A stretch of DNA of 64,000 bases from Candidatus Peregrinibacteria bacterium GW2011_GWC2_39_14 (GTDB taxonomy: Bacteria > Patescibacteriota > Gracilibacteria > UBA1369 > UBA12463), in assembly GCA_000993595.1 (NCBI GenBank), contig LBWJ01000010.1, forward strand, positions 27,146 to 91,145. Direction: 5' to 3'. The stretch's first letter is position 1. Each line of letters opens with the position of its first letter. Position numbers and translations under genes: made by a program. Under the pieces are notes generated by a model. That model was not told the DNA's origin, did no database searches, and was given only the letters and a program-made list of their open reading frames with translations. Positions 15,199 to 24,146 of the stretch are shown in pieces.

Positions 15199-15960
15199 AT
15201 GGACTACCAATCCGTACATCAACAAATCGTAAAACAAATAAAAAAATATTTCGCAGATGCAGGTTTTAAAAAAGCTGTAATCGGAGTAAGCGGTGGAATT
15301 GATTCCGCGCTAGCTTTAAAACTCACGGTTGACGCACTCGGCCCGGAAAACGTAACCGGAATCATGCTGCCCGAAACAGGTGTAACAAAAGGCATAAACA
15401 CAACTCACGCAAAAGGCTTATGTGAATTTTTAGATGTCAAAACCTTTGTGATTCCAATAAATAAAATGTTAATGGAATTCGCAGTAACTCCATGGCGACC
15501 AAATCCATGTTCGCAAATGAATTTACGCTCAAGAATCCGCATGGTAACTCTTTATAATTATGCAAATGCCAACACGGCACTCGTCATAGGCACGTCAAAC
15601 AAAACAGAAATTTTGCTTGGATATGGCACAAAACACGGCGATTTTGCCGCAGATATTGAAGTTCTTGGCGATTTATATAAAACGGAAGTTTTTGAACTAG
15701 CAGAACACATCGGCCTTCCACCGGAAATAATTGAAAAAACTCCAACAGCGGAACTTTATAATGGCCAAACCGATGAAGGCGAACTCGGCGCAAGCTATCC
15801 GGAGATGGATACGATCTTAAAAAAACGCGATCTTGGCGCAATGGGAATGATCGAAAAAGGCATGAATCCAGCACTCGTTTCAACAATTCTTGCACGCGTT
15901 GAACAAAATAAACACAAAACAATTCCGGCATACGTTATAGAAATCAAACACGAAGAATGA
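15199..15960 (+). CDS. nadE: NAD+ synthetase (ammonia-dependent)
   Basis: Last step of NAD synthesis: amidates deamido-NAD using ATP and ammonia. The 253 residues carry the PP-loop ATP motif VIGVSGGIDSALALKL near residue 28 and the conserved GTSNKTEILLGYGTKHGD segment binding ATP and NaAD. PTAELYNGQTDEGELG matches the PsA-L--gQtDE-e-G motif. There is no N-terminal glutaminase domain, so free ammonia (or another amidotransferase) is the N source. It overlaps nadM by four bases (ATGA), and the two make the final two reactions of NAD synthesis. Confidence 0.95.
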   Translation: MDYQSVHQQIVKQIKKYFADAGFKKAVIGVSGGIDSALALKLTVDALGPENVTGIMLPETGVTKGINTTHAKGLCEFLDVKTFVIPINKMLMEFAVTPWRPNPCSQMNLRSRIRMVTLYNYANANTALVIGTSNKTEILLGYGTKHGDFAADIEVLGDLYKTEVFELAEHIGLPPEIIEKTPTAELYNGQTDEGELGASYPEMDTILKKRDLGAMGMIEKGMNPALVSTILARVEQNKHKTIPAYVIEIKHEE

Positions 15961-16475
15961 AGTTAAAAATAAAGGCAAAAGCTTTATACATAGGACGTTT
16001 TCAGCCATTTCATCTTGGCCATCTTGATGCAATAAATCAAATTTTAAAACATGAAGATTTTTTGATTATCGCAATCGGAAGTGCACAATATTCACATACA
16101 AAAGAAAATCCATTTACCGCTAAAGAAAGGCAAAAGATGATCATCGCATCGTTAAAATCCGCAAAAATAAATCCAAAAAAATATAAAGTTATTTCAATTA
16201 AAAATATTGAAAATTTTGACGCTTGGCCAAATCATGTCGACTCATTAACTCCGAAATATGAAAATATTTATACAGGCTCAAAACTCGTAAAAAGCTTATT
16301 TAAAGCGCAAAAATGCCACACAATTAAATCCATAAAATTTAATAAAAAAATTACAGCAACTTTATTACGTGAAAAAATCGCACAAAATAAAAAATGGGAA
16401 AAGCTTGTTCCACCAAGCGTCGCGGAATTCATCAAAACCATTGACGGAGAAGCAAGAATAAAGGAAACTTATTGA
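15957..16475 (+). CDS. nadM: Nicotinamide-nucleotide adenylyltransferase, NadM type
   Basis: Transfers AMP from ATP to NMN or NaMN, giving NAD or NaAD. The 172 residues show the archaeal-type NadM signature IGRFQPFHLGHLDAI near residue 13 (HxGH nucleotidyl-transfer motif). Further matches are IGSAQYSHTKENPFTAKERQKMI and a late TATLLREKI, corresponding to the second ATP motif (usually IS-T-iR). This is the archaeal-like form rather than bacterial NadD. It feeds the adjacent nadE; no nadA/B/C is present here, consistent with salvage of a precursor. Confidence 0.9.
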   Translation: MKLKIKAKALYIGRFQPFHLGHLDAINQILKHEDFLIIAIGSAQYSHTKENPFTAKERQKMIIASLKSAKINPKKYKVISIKNIENFDAWPNHVDSLTPKYENIYTGSKLVKSLFKAQKCHTIKSIKFNKKITATLLREKIAQNKKWEKLVPPSVAEFIKTIDGEARIKETY

Positions 16476-16480
16476 GACTT

Positions 16481-17929
16481 ATGATTAAAATAAATCCACA
16501 CATTTTTCGTGCGTATGATATCCGCGGAATCGCAATGAAAACGGAAAAAAGCGAAATCGACTTAACGCCCGAACTCGCCTATTTTATTGGAAAAGCCGCA
16601 GGAAAATATTTGCAAAACAATTTCGGAAAACGCATTGTTGTTGGTCGTGATATCCGCATTACCAGTAAGGTAATCCAAGCCGCTTTAATAAACGGTTTAA
16701 TTTCAATTGGATGCGAAGTAAAAAACATCGGCGAAGTCACTTCTCCAATGGTTTATTGGGCTACATGCGCAATGGATTTTGATGCCGGAATAATGATTAC
16801 AGCAAGCCATAATCCAAAGGAATATAATGGCGTAAAAATCGTTGGAAAAAACGCGCATTCCGTTTGCGGAGAAAAACTTCAAAAAATTCTTGAACTCACA
16901 AAATTATACGCAAATGAAGAACCGGAAATAACAACAAAATCAGGCGAACTGTTTCCGGAAACCAACGTAAAATCCATAAAAGAAGAATCGATCTTTAAAA
17001 AATATCTTGACGATTTATTTTTCCGCGCAAAAATTTCTCGTCCATTAAAAATCGCAGTTGATGCAGGAAATGGCTCCTCCGGACCTTTTATAAAAGACAT
17101 TTTTGAAAAATTCGGATGCGAAGTTATCCCATTATATTGCGAACCTGATGGCAATTTTCCAAATCATGAAGCCAATCCCGAGTATGAACACAATTTAAAA
17201 GAACTTGCACGCGCGGTGCGTGAAGAACGCGCAGATATCGGCTTTGGTTTTGACGGCGACGGCGACAGAATCGGCGTTCTTGATGAAAACGGAAAATTTT
17301 ATTCCGGAGATTATATGGTTATGTTTCTCGCAAAAGATTTGCTCACGCGAAACCCGGGCGCAAAAATAATTTTCGATACAAAAGCATCACAAGTCGCAAT
17401 GAATGAAGTTGCAAAATCCGGCGGAAATCCAATCCTTTCAATAACCGGCCATTCATTTATCGAAACTCGCATGCGTGAGGAAAAGGCTTTGCTTGGCGGA
17501 GAAATCAGTGGCCACATTTTTTTTGCAGAAAATTTTTACGGTTTTGATGACGCATTCATGGCGATGCTAAAAATCATGGAAATTATTTCAAAATCAGATA
17601 AAAAATTCTCAGAATATTTCACGGAAATCCCAAAAGTTTTATCAACTCCTGAAATAAAAGCACACTGTCCGGACGATAAAAAATTCCAAATAGTCAAAGA
17701 ATTAACCGATTTTTTCGTTTCAAAATACGAATGTTTAACAATCGATGGAGCACGCGTTAAATTCGATGAAAACAGCTGGGGCGCAGTCAGATGCTCTAAT
17801 ACAACACCAAATCTAACGTTACGTTTCGAATCCCCAAACGAAAAAACATTCAAAGAAATTCAAAAAATATTCTACGAACAACTTAAAAAATATCCGGAAG
17901 TGGATGTATCTTGGTATAAAAACTCATGA
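16481..17929 (+). CDS. Phosphomannomutase/phosphoglucomutase
   Basis: Alpha-D-phosphohexomutase interconverting hexose 1- and 6-phosphates, supplying nucleotide-sugar precursors for surface glycans. All four domains are present in 482 residues. The substrate loop FRAYDIRG lies at the N-terminus; the phosphoserine is in TASHNPKEYNG; the metal loop FGFDGDGDRIG is central; the sugar-specificity loop is GGEISGH; and the C-terminal phosphate-binding loop is RCSNTTPNLTLRFE. The closest known layout is the bacterial ManB/AlgC type. ATG at 16481 follows the nadM stop by five bases; a TTG at 16472 is a less likely start. It overlaps the following glycosyltransferase by four bases. Confidence 0.94.
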   Translation: MIKINPHIFRAYDIRGIAMKTEKSEIDLTPELAYFIGKAAGKYLQNNFGKRIVVGRDIRITSKVIQAALINGLISIGCEVKNIGEVTSPMVYWATCAMDFDAGIMITASHNPKEYNGVKIVGKNAHSVCGEKLQKILELTKLYANEEPEITTKSGELFPETNVKSIKEESIFKKYLDDLFFRAKISRPLKIAVDAGNGSSGPFIKDIFEKFGCEVIPLYCEPDGNFPNHEANPEYEHNLKELARAVREERADIGFGFDGDGDRIGVLDENGKFYSGDYMVMFLAKDLLTRNPGAKIIFDTKASQVAMNEVAKSGGNPILSITGHSFIETRMREEKALLGGEISGHIFFAENFYGFDDAFMAMLKIMEIISKSDKKFSEYFTEIPKVLSTPEIKAHCPDDKKFQIVKELTDFFVSKYECLTIDGARVKFDENSWGAVRCSNTTPNLTLRFESPNEKTFKEIQKIFYEQLKKYPEVDVSWYKNS

Positions 17930-19539
17930 TTAATATAGTAAAGACTCATAAATATTGGCGCTTCGTTGAAGGAATTCCGGGAGGAATAACTTTATTTTTA
18001 CTCTTCGCACCAATAATTCTTTCCATTTTCAAACCAATTTGGGTATCGGTTTTCATCACTCTATATGCCACAATGTGGCTCTTTCGTTCAATTCGCTTAA
18101 CAATAAATCTTGCAATTTCATATACAAGATCAAAGCAAACTTTAAAAACCGATTGGTTAAAAATGATTGCATACAATGACACTCCAAATAAACTCGACTA
18201 TGACATAAAATCGCTTAAAAAACACAAAAATTTCGATTCAAACAAATATGAAGAACTAGCAAATTTAAAACAACAGATCGAAAAATTAAAAAACCTCAAT
18301 CAATATAAAACTTCTGCAGAAATAGTTCATGCCGTTATTTACGTCACTTACAAAGAAAGTTATGAACTCATTCGCGAATCAATAAAGTCTTATTCGGACA
18401 ACACATATGACACTAAAAAAATAATTATTGTTTTTTCCGGCGAAGAAAAAGATCAAGAAAATGCGCTTGCTTATGCGGAAAAAATCAAATCCGAATTTGG
18501 AAATAAATTCATGGATTTCATAATAACAATTCACCCATATGGACTTCCAAATGAAATTCCGGGCAAAAGTTCAAATGCAACTTGGGGCGCAAAACGTTTA
18601 AAAGATTATCTCGACAAAAAACACATAAAATATGAAAACGTTGTAATCTCGAATTTTGATGCCGACACCGTAACTCACGAAAACTATTTTGCAGAGCTCA
18701 CCTATCTTTATTTAACAAACGAAAATCGCGAAACAAAAACTTATCAACCAATGCATTTTTATCACAATAACATTTGGGGCGTTCCAATGTTAATTCGCTT
18801 AACGGTTCTTGGCTGCACATTCTGGCGCATGGCAGATAGCGTTGATTTAAAAATTTATAAAAGTTTTTCAAGTCGCTCAATGAGCATGCAAATGGCTATA
18901 GATACGGATTATTGGGATCCCGCAGTAATTCCGGAGGACTCCCGCCAATATTGGACTTATTATTTTTTATCAAACGGCAAACACGAACTTGTGCGCATTG
19001 AATCCCCTCTTTATATGGATGCAGTTTCAGCAAATACATACAAAGAAACCATAAGCGAACAATACAAACAACTTCGCAGATGGGCATATGGCGTTTGCGA
19101 TTTGCCATTCGTTTATTTCAACATGCGCGCAAATAAAAAAATTGGAATTTTTGAAAAAATTTATCAAATATTTTTCTTAATGGAAAACCACATAATGTGG
19201 TCAACCGCACCAATCATCATCACGTTTACAGGCTGGCTCCCTGGCATGTTAAACCCGGGATTCCGCGATACTGTCATGGCCTATAATCTACCACAAATTA
19301 TAAGCTTTCTTTTAAGCATAGCGGCAATTGGCGTCATCGCTTGCGCGGTCATGACTTTCATTTTCATCCCACGCCCAAAAAACAAACCATTTTTAAGCTA
19401 CGTCGGTCTTCTTTTTCAATGGCTATTCATACCATTCGCAAGTATTTTCTTAAGCGCAGTTCCCGCAATCGAAGCCCAACTTCGCCTTCTATTCAACAAA
19501 AAACTGGAATACCAAGTTGCGCCAAAAGTGAGAAAATAA
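17926..19539 (+). CDS. Membrane glycosyltransferase, GT2-like processive type
   Basis: A 537-residue membrane-bound GT-A enzyme, probably using a nucleotide sugar made via the preceding mutase. Two N-terminal helices (residues about 15-65) precede a long cytoplasmic catalytic domain. The domain starts around residue 125 (AEIVHAVIYVTYKESYELIRESI), carries a DAD metal motif (NFDADTVTHENYF), an acid region IPEDSRQYW and a QxxRW-like motif (YKQLRRWAYG). Four or so helices follow near the C-terminus. These motifs are those of cellulose/hyaluronan-synthase-like GT2 enzymes. The charged stretch between the N-terminal helices and the domain (about 85-120) is unusual. It ends head-to-head with topA. 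Confidence 0.85.
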   Translation: MINIVKTHKYWRFVEGIPGGITLFLLFAPIILSIFKPIWVSVFITLYATMWLFRSIRLTINLAISYTRSKQTLKTDWLKMIAYNDTPNKLDYDIKSLKKHKNFDSNKYEELANLKQQIEKLKNLNQYKTSAEIVHAVIYVTYKESYELIRESIKSYSDNTYDTKKIIIVFSGEEKDQENALAYAEKIKSEFGNKFMDFIITIHPYGLPNEIPGKSSNATWGAKRLKDYLDKKHIKYENVVISNFDADTVTHENYFAELTYLYLTNENRETKTYQPMHFYHNNIWGVPMLIRLTVLGCTFWRMADSVDLKIYKSFSSRSMSMQMAIDTDYWDPAVIPEDSRQYWTYYFLSNGKHELVRIESPLYMDAVSANTYKETISEQYKQLRRWAYGVCDLPFVYFNMRANKKIGIFEKIYQIFFLMENHIMWSTAPIIITFTGWLPGMLNPGFRDTVMAYNLPQIISFLLSIAAIGVIACAVMTFIFIPRPKNKPFLSYVGLLFQWLFIPFASIFLSAVPAIEAQLRLLFNKKLEYQVAPKVRK

Positions 19540-19541
19540 AT

Positions 19542-21797
19542 CTACACAACTTCCAGCTTGCATTCACTACAAATCTTCTTCACCCCATCCTTTCCTTCCT
19601 TCTCAATAATTGGGCTATCACAGGATTTACACATTTCACCAGTTGGCTTATCCCAAGTCGCAAACTTACATTTTGGATATTTGTTGCAACCATAAAATAC
19701 TTTTCCGCGTTTCGTATGTCTTTCAATAACTTGACCGCCGCATTTTGGACATTTCACGTCCATAAATTTCACAATCGACTGAATATTCTTGCATTTTGGA
19801 TAAGCTGAACAACCCAAAAATGTTCCAAATCGACCCTGCTTCACAAGCATTTCCGCGCCACACTTATCACATTTTTTGCCGGCCAATTTTTTCTCTGTCT
19901 CTTTCAATTCTGCGCTTTCCTTGCCATTTTCAAGAGGTCTGGCGTTTTTGCATTTTGGATAATCCGAACAAGATAAAAATTTTCCGAATCTTCCAAGTTT
20001 GATAACCATTGGCTTTCCGCATTTTGTACAAACTTCGCTCGTCGCCTCATTCACAATATCTTTCTTCTGCAAAGTTTTCTGTTTTTCAACTATAAGCTTA
20101 TGAAATGGTCCATAAAAATCCTTAATAACAGGTTGCCATTCACGTTTTCCATCGGCAACATCATCCAAAGTTTCTTCCATTTCCGCTGTAAATTTATAGT
20201 CAACAACAACCGGAAAATTCTCAACCAACAAGTCCGTAACAACATTTCCAAGATCGGTTGGCATAAGAGTTTTTTCATTTTTCTTCACATATTCGCGCAT
20301 AAGAATAGTCGAGATTGTTGGCGCATATGTGCTTGGTCTTCCAATGCCTTCAGATTCAAGTTTTTTAACCAAACTCGCTTCCGTATATCTTGCCGGCGGC
20401 TTTGTAAAATTCTGGCTTGGTACAAATTCTTTTGCTTTAACCACCTCATCCTTTTCCATAACCGGTAATAGTTTTTCTTGCTTTTCAATTTCCTCTTCAG
20501 GATCATCGCTTCCTTCTGTATATGCCATCAAAAATCCTGCAAATTTCACAGATTGTCCTTTCGCCGTGAACGTATAAGGCAAAACACTTCCACCCTTTTC
20601 TCCATTTATTTTAGCCTCAATTTGATTAAAGATCGCTTCTTTCATTTGGCATGCAACCATTCTTTTCCAAATCAAATCGTATAATTTAAATTGATCTTTT
20701 GTTAAAGAAAATTTCACACTTGAAGGCGTAATCGTAACATCAGAAGGACGAATTGCTTCATGAGCCTCCTGCGCACGACCCTTTGCTTTATAAAATCTTG
20801 GCGATGGAAGCGAATATTCCGCGCCAAATTCTTTTGTTATCATATCTTTTGCCGCAAAAGTTGCCGATGCCGCCAAATTCACAGAATCCGTTCTCATATA
20901 TGTAATCAGACCCATTGTTTTTCCCAAAACCTCAACGCCTTCATACAATTGCTGAGCGACAACCATTGTCTTTTTAACAGGATATCCAAGCTTTCTTGAA
21001 GCCTCCTGTTGCAAAGTTGAAGTTGTAAAAGGTGGTGGTGGCGTTCGAACACTATCCCTCTCTTCAACGCTCGTTATTTTATAGTCCGCGCCTTCAAGCT
21101 CGCCAAGTATTTCTTTTGATTCCGCCTCATTTTTAATCTTAATTTCTTTATCATTCTTATGCGTCAAACTGGCTTCAAATAGATGTTTTCGAAGTGTGGC
21201 AAATTGCCCGATAATATTCCAAAATTCTTCAGGTTTAAACGCCAAAATTTCACGTTCTTTTTCAACAACAAGTCTCACGGCCACACTTTGCACGCGTCCT
21301 GCAGACAATCCATATCTAACTTTCGTCCATAACAAAGGAGAAAGTTCATAGCCAACCAATCGATCCAAAACGCGTCTTGCTTGTTGAGCATCAACCAAAT
21401 GAGTATCTATTTCTCGTGGATTTTTTATAGCATCCAAAATCGCTTTTTCAGTAATTTCATGAAACACAATTCTCTTAATAGGCGTCTTCCCGGGCTTAAC
21501 ATCGAGGGCTTGGATCAAATGCCAGCCAATGGCTTCCCCTTCGCGATCTTCATCAGTTGCGATCCAAAGAACTTTCGCCTCTTTCATATAGTCCTTAATC
21601 TGCTTAATCGTTTTCTTCTTATCCACAGGAATTGTATATGTAGGCTCAAAATTGTGCTCAACATCAATGCTCATTTTTGACTTTGGCAAGTCACGAACAT
21701 GCCCCATCGAAGCAATAACCGTATAATCTTTATCCAAAAATCGCGAGATTGTTTTCGCTTTTGTTGGAGATTCTACAATGACAAGATTTTTTCCCAT
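19542..21797 (-). CDS. topA: DNA topoisomerase I
   Basis: Type IA topoisomerase relaxing negative supercoils. Order of domains: Toprim at the N-terminus (KNLVIVESPTKAKTI and IATDEDREGEAIGWHL with the DxD-type acidic residues), the catalytic tyrosine in GLITYMRTDS, and a gate with RPSTYAPTIS. Four C-terminal topoisomerase zinc ribbons follow (CTKC, CDKC, CPKC and CKSC modules from about residue 605 on). The length is typical (751 residues). MGKNLVIVESP at 21797 is the usual start; an in-frame ATG at 21845 would add 16 residues with no counterpart in the family. It converges on the glycosyltransferase gene with two bases between them. Confidence 0.96.
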   Translation of the reverse strand: MGKNLVIVESPTKAKTISRFLDKDYTVIASMGHVRDLPKSKMSIDVEHNFEPTYTIPVDKKKTIKQIKDYMKEAKVLWIATDEDREGEAIGWHLIQALDVKPGKTPIKRIVFHEITEKAILDAIKNPREIDTHLVDAQQARRVLDRLVGYELSPLLWTKVRYGLSAGRVQSVAVRLVVEKEREILAFKPEEFWNIIGQFATLRKHLFEASLTHKNDKEIKIKNEAESKEILGELEGADYKITSVEERDSVRTPPPPFTTSTLQQEASRKLGYPVKKTMVVAQQLYEGVEVLGKTMGLITYMRTDSVNLAASATFAAKDMITKEFGAEYSLPSPRFYKAKGRAQEAHEAIRPSDVTITPSSVKFSLTKDQFKLYDLIWKRMVACQMKEAIFNQIEAKINGEKGGSVLPYTFTAKGQSVKFAGFLMAYTEGSDDPEEEIEKQEKLLPVMEKDEVVKAKEFVPSQNFTKPPARYTEASLVKKLESEGIGRPSTYAPTISTILMREYVKKNEKTLMPTDLGNVVTDLLVENFPVVVDYKFTAEMEETLDDVADGKREWQPVIKDFYGPFHKLIVEKQKTLQKKDIVNEATSEVCTKCGKPMVIKLGRFGKFLSCSDYPKCKNARPLENGKESAELKETEKKLAGKKCDKCGAEMLVKQGRFGTFLGCSAYPKCKNIQSIVKFMDVKCPKCGGQVIERHTKRGKVFYGCNKYPKCKFATWDKPTGEMCKSCDSPIIEKEGKDGVKKICSECKLEVV

Positions 21798-21913
21798 ACG
21801 AGTCTCATTGTTATCCGAAACAGCAAGATTAGTCAAATCACGCATCTACAAAAATTATTGACTTTTTGTCCAGATAAAGCGAAAATAACCTCCTGTAAAA
21901 ATTCGTATAAACA

Positions 21914-22318
21914 ATGGAAAGCCTAACATATACAGATGTAGACGGAAACGTCAAAACAGTAACGTTTGCGCCAAAAGACGAATCCTTGGATGAAATGGCA
22001 ATAGCAGCAGAGCTTTTACCAAACATCAATTATAAAGATGGGGTAATTCTATATTTACTATTACAACAAGAAGAAATGTATGGGCTTGAAATAATTAAAA
22101 AAGGCGAAGGAAAAATAACAAAAAATGAAGTGTACGTCTTACTGAATCGTTTAGTTAAAAAGGGCTTATTAGAGAGCAGGACACAAGAAAACGCGCCCGG
22201 ATCAGGAAAAGGACCGGACCGAATAATGTACAGAATAAAGGACGTATACAAACCAATGATACAGCTCTGGTTTTTATATAAAAAATTAATGGGAACTTTG
22301 ATCGCAGACCCTAAATAA
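21914..22318 (+). CDS. PadR-like winged-helix regulator
   Basis: A 134-residue predicted DNA-binding protein. Residues about 40-115 match the PadR winged helix: YKDGVILYLLLQQEEMYGLEIIKK, KITKNEVYVLLNRLVKKGLLESR, then a wing with DRIMYRIKD. The N-terminal 35 residues (TYTDVDGNVKTVTFAPKDES) resemble a short beta hairpin not part of classical PadR, and the C-terminal dimerisation helix is short. PadR proteins repress efflux or stress genes on binding small molecules, but the target is unknown. It is divergent from topA, with about 115 bases between the starts. Confidence 0.8.
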   Translation: MESLTYTDVDGNVKTVTFAPKDESLDEMAIAAELLPNINYKDGVILYLLLQQEEMYGLEIIKKGEGKITKNEVYVLLNRLVKKGLLESRTQENAPGSGKGPDRIMYRIKDVYKPMIQLWFLYKKLMGTLIADPK

Positions 22319-22470
22319 TTCGATTTACAAGCCACTAAAATTGTGTCAGCGTTTAAATGGCTTATTTGAGCCATGCAAAATCAAAAACGGCTTGCACAAG
22401 CCAAATGCAAGAGTGGATTTTTAAAGCGAAACATAAAACTCAAAATATGGCTATAGCTAAACAAAAACTC
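22319..22470 (+). other. Hairpin-rich spacer before the HU gene
   Basis: No gene. Two hairpins stand out: ATGGCT-tatttg-AGCCAT (22357-22374) and GGCTTG-CA-CAAGCC (22389-22402), both carrying a GGCTT arm. They might terminate the PadR transcript or belong to a small RNA; no T run follows either. Confidence 0.4.
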
Positions 22471-22498
22471 TTGCAATCGGTTACGCGTTGCATATAAT
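22471..22498 (+). promoter_or_regulatory. Promoter of the HU gene
   Basis: TTGCAA (22471-22476), 16-base spacer, TATAAT (22493-22498). Initiation near 22505 gives a leader of about 34 bases without Shine-Dalgarno. Confidence 0.75.
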
Positions 22499-22538
22499 AC
22501 CTTTGTCTTTAAATAAAATATTTTTTAACCATTCCACA

Positions 22539-22814
22539 ATGACAAAACAGGATCTCGTCAACGCCATTGCAACAGAAGCAGGCGTGACAAAAAAAGCAGC
22601 AGGCGACATGCTTGCATCTCTCTTGAAGAATGTCACAAAATCTCTCAAGAAAGGCGAAACTGTAACAATCACAGGTTTCGGCACATTCCGCGTATCAGCA
22701 AGACGCGCACGCGTTGGTGTCAATCCACGCAATCCAGGACAAAAGATCAAGATCCCTGCAATGAAACTCCCAGCTTTCAAAGCCGGAAAATCATTGAAGG
22801 ATGCAGTCCGATAG
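22539..22814 (+). CDS. HU/IHF-family DNA-binding protein
   Basis: A 91-residue histone-like protein that bends and compacts DNA as a dimer. It begins MTKQDLVNAIATEAGVTKKAA and has the HU helical half, then VTITGFGTFRVSARRARVGVNPRNPGQKIKIPAMKLPAFKAGKSLKDAV. That includes the beta arm with the DNA-intercalating proline context NPRNPG. It has a strong promoter and tandem terminators, fitting high expression. Codon use is cleaner and richer in GC-ending codons than its neighbours, another sign of high expression. A longer start at 22488 would lie inside the -10 region and was rejected. Confidence 0.96.
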   Translation: MTKQDLVNAIATEAGVTKKAAGDMLASLLKNVTKSLKKGETVTITGFGTFRVSARRARVGVNPRNPGQKIKIPAMKLPAFKAGKSLKDAVR

Positions 22815-22823
22815 TCAACAAAC

Positions 22824-22852
22824 AGGGACAGTCTTCGAAGAAGTCTGTCCCG
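22824..22852 (+). other. Hairpin 1 downstream of HU
   Basis: GGGACAG and CTGTCCC enclose a second short stem (TCTTC/GAAG), giving a long imperfect palindrome just after the HU stop. No T run, so it may act as an mRNA 3' stabiliser rather than a terminator. Confidence 0.5.
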
Positions 22853-22860
22853 TTCACATT

Positions 22861-22890
22861 AAAAAGGCTTCGAGCAATCGAAGCCTTTTT
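22861..22890 (+). terminator. Rho-independent terminator of HU
   Basis: A perfect 13-bp stem with GCAA loop (22861-22890), A run on the 5' side and T run on the 3' side, usable in both directions. Confidence 0.9.
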
Positions 22891-22912
22891 ATGATCCGTA
22901 AGGCCAACTCTC

Positions 22913-22936
22913 GCTCCGAGCAATCGGGGCTCTTTT
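22913..22936 (+). terminator. Second terminator after HU
   Basis: GCTCCGA-GCAA-TCGGGGC followed by TCTTTT. Same GCAA loop as the first terminator, suggesting a backup copy. Confidence 0.65.
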
Positions 22937-23105
22937 GTGTAAATAAATTTAAATATAAATTCAATTTTTGATAACAATTTTTTGAGCCGACTCAAAAAAA
23001 TATTACGCAAATTTTAATTTATTTCATTGCATAGATTCCCGTCACGCGACGGATTTTCAAAGCAAAACCATGGACAAGTAAGCGTTTTTGAGATAGATTA
23101 CTCAT

Positions 23106-24146
23106 ATGAAATCCCTTCTCGAACAACTTCGAGCTCGCATCATTCAAGAAATCGAATCTGCAAAGACACAAGATGAGCTCAAAAATATAGAAATAAAATA
23201 TCTCGGAAGAAATGGCGAATTAACAATAATGTTAAAAGGCCTTAAAGATCTTTCCGCAGAAGAAAAACCCGTTATAGGCAAATTCGCCAACGAGGTAAAA
23301 ATCGATATAGATAAAACGTTTAAAGGCAGAGCCGAAGTTCTTGAAGAAGAAAATCTCGCAAAAGCATGCAGTAATGATGATTTCGACACAACCATGCCGG
23401 GAACAAAGTTTAAAATGGGGCATCTGCATCCCCTTTTCCAAGTTCAACGCGATGTTGAAAGAATTTTTGGACAAATGGGATTTGCAGTTATAGACGGCCT
23501 CGAAATGGATAGCGAATATTACAATTTTGAAAGCCTCAATATTCCGGAAACCCACCCTGCGCGTGACATGCAAGACACATTCTTCATCAAAGACAAATAT
23601 CACGATTTTCACAAAAGAATGGTTATGCGAACACACACGTCACCACTTCAAGTTCGCTCAATGGAAAAATATGGCGCACCACTTAGAATAATTGTTCCTG
23701 GACGCGTTTTTCGCTATGAAGCAACAGACGCATCGCACGACGCAACGTTTAATCAAGTTGAAGGAATGCTTATTGATAAAAATATTTCTCTCGCACATTT
23801 AAAAGGAGTTATGACCGAATTTTTGACTCGCTTATTTGGAAAACCTGTAAAAGTGCGTTTTCGCCCGGGCTATTTTCCTTTTGTTGAACCGGGAATCGAA
23901 CTCGATCTTTCGTGTTTATTATGCGACGCAAAGGGTTGCCGCGTTTGCAAACACACCGGTTGGATGGAATTTATGGGCGCAGGAATGACGCATCCAAATG
24001 TGTTACGAGCCGGCGGAATCGATCCAAATATTTATCAAGGATGGGCGTTTGGTTTTGGACTTACACGCTTAACAATGATGAAATACAACATCGATGATAT
24101 CCGCTTGCTTATGAGCGGAAACTTAAAATTCTTAAATCAATTCTAG
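23106..24146 (+). CDS. pheS: Phenylalanyl-tRNA synthetase alpha subunit
   Basis: Catalytic alpha chain of the (alpha-beta)2 enzyme charging tRNA-Phe. An N-terminal coiled coil (residues about 1-85) binds tRNA. The class II core contains motif 2 (APLRIIVPGRVFRYEATDASHDATFNQVEGM) and motif 3 (GWAFGFGLTRLTMMKYNIDDIRLL). The HTSPLQVRSM segment near residue 180 matches the family. A CLLCDAKGCRVCKHTGW segment near 270 resembles a zinc-knuckle insertion (four cysteines) seen in some bacterial PheS. Length 346 is normal. pheT starts immediately after the stop codon. Confidence 0.97.
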   Translation: MKSLLEQLRARIIQEIESAKTQDELKNIEIKYLGRNGELTIMLKGLKDLSAEEKPVIGKFANEVKIDIDKTFKGRAEVLEEENLAKACSNDDFDTTMPGTKFKMGHLHPLFQVQRDVERIFGQMGFAVIDGLEMDSEYYNFESLNIPETHPARDMQDTFFIKDKYHDFHKRMVMRTHTSPLQVRSMEKYGAPLRIIVPGRVFRYEATDASHDATFNQVEGMLIDKNISLAHLKGVMTEFLTRLFGKPVKVRFRPGYFPFVEPGIELDLSCLLCDAKGCRVCKHTGWMEFMGAGMTHPNVLRAGGIDPNIYQGWAFGFGLTRLTMMKYNIDDIRLLMSGNLKFLNQF

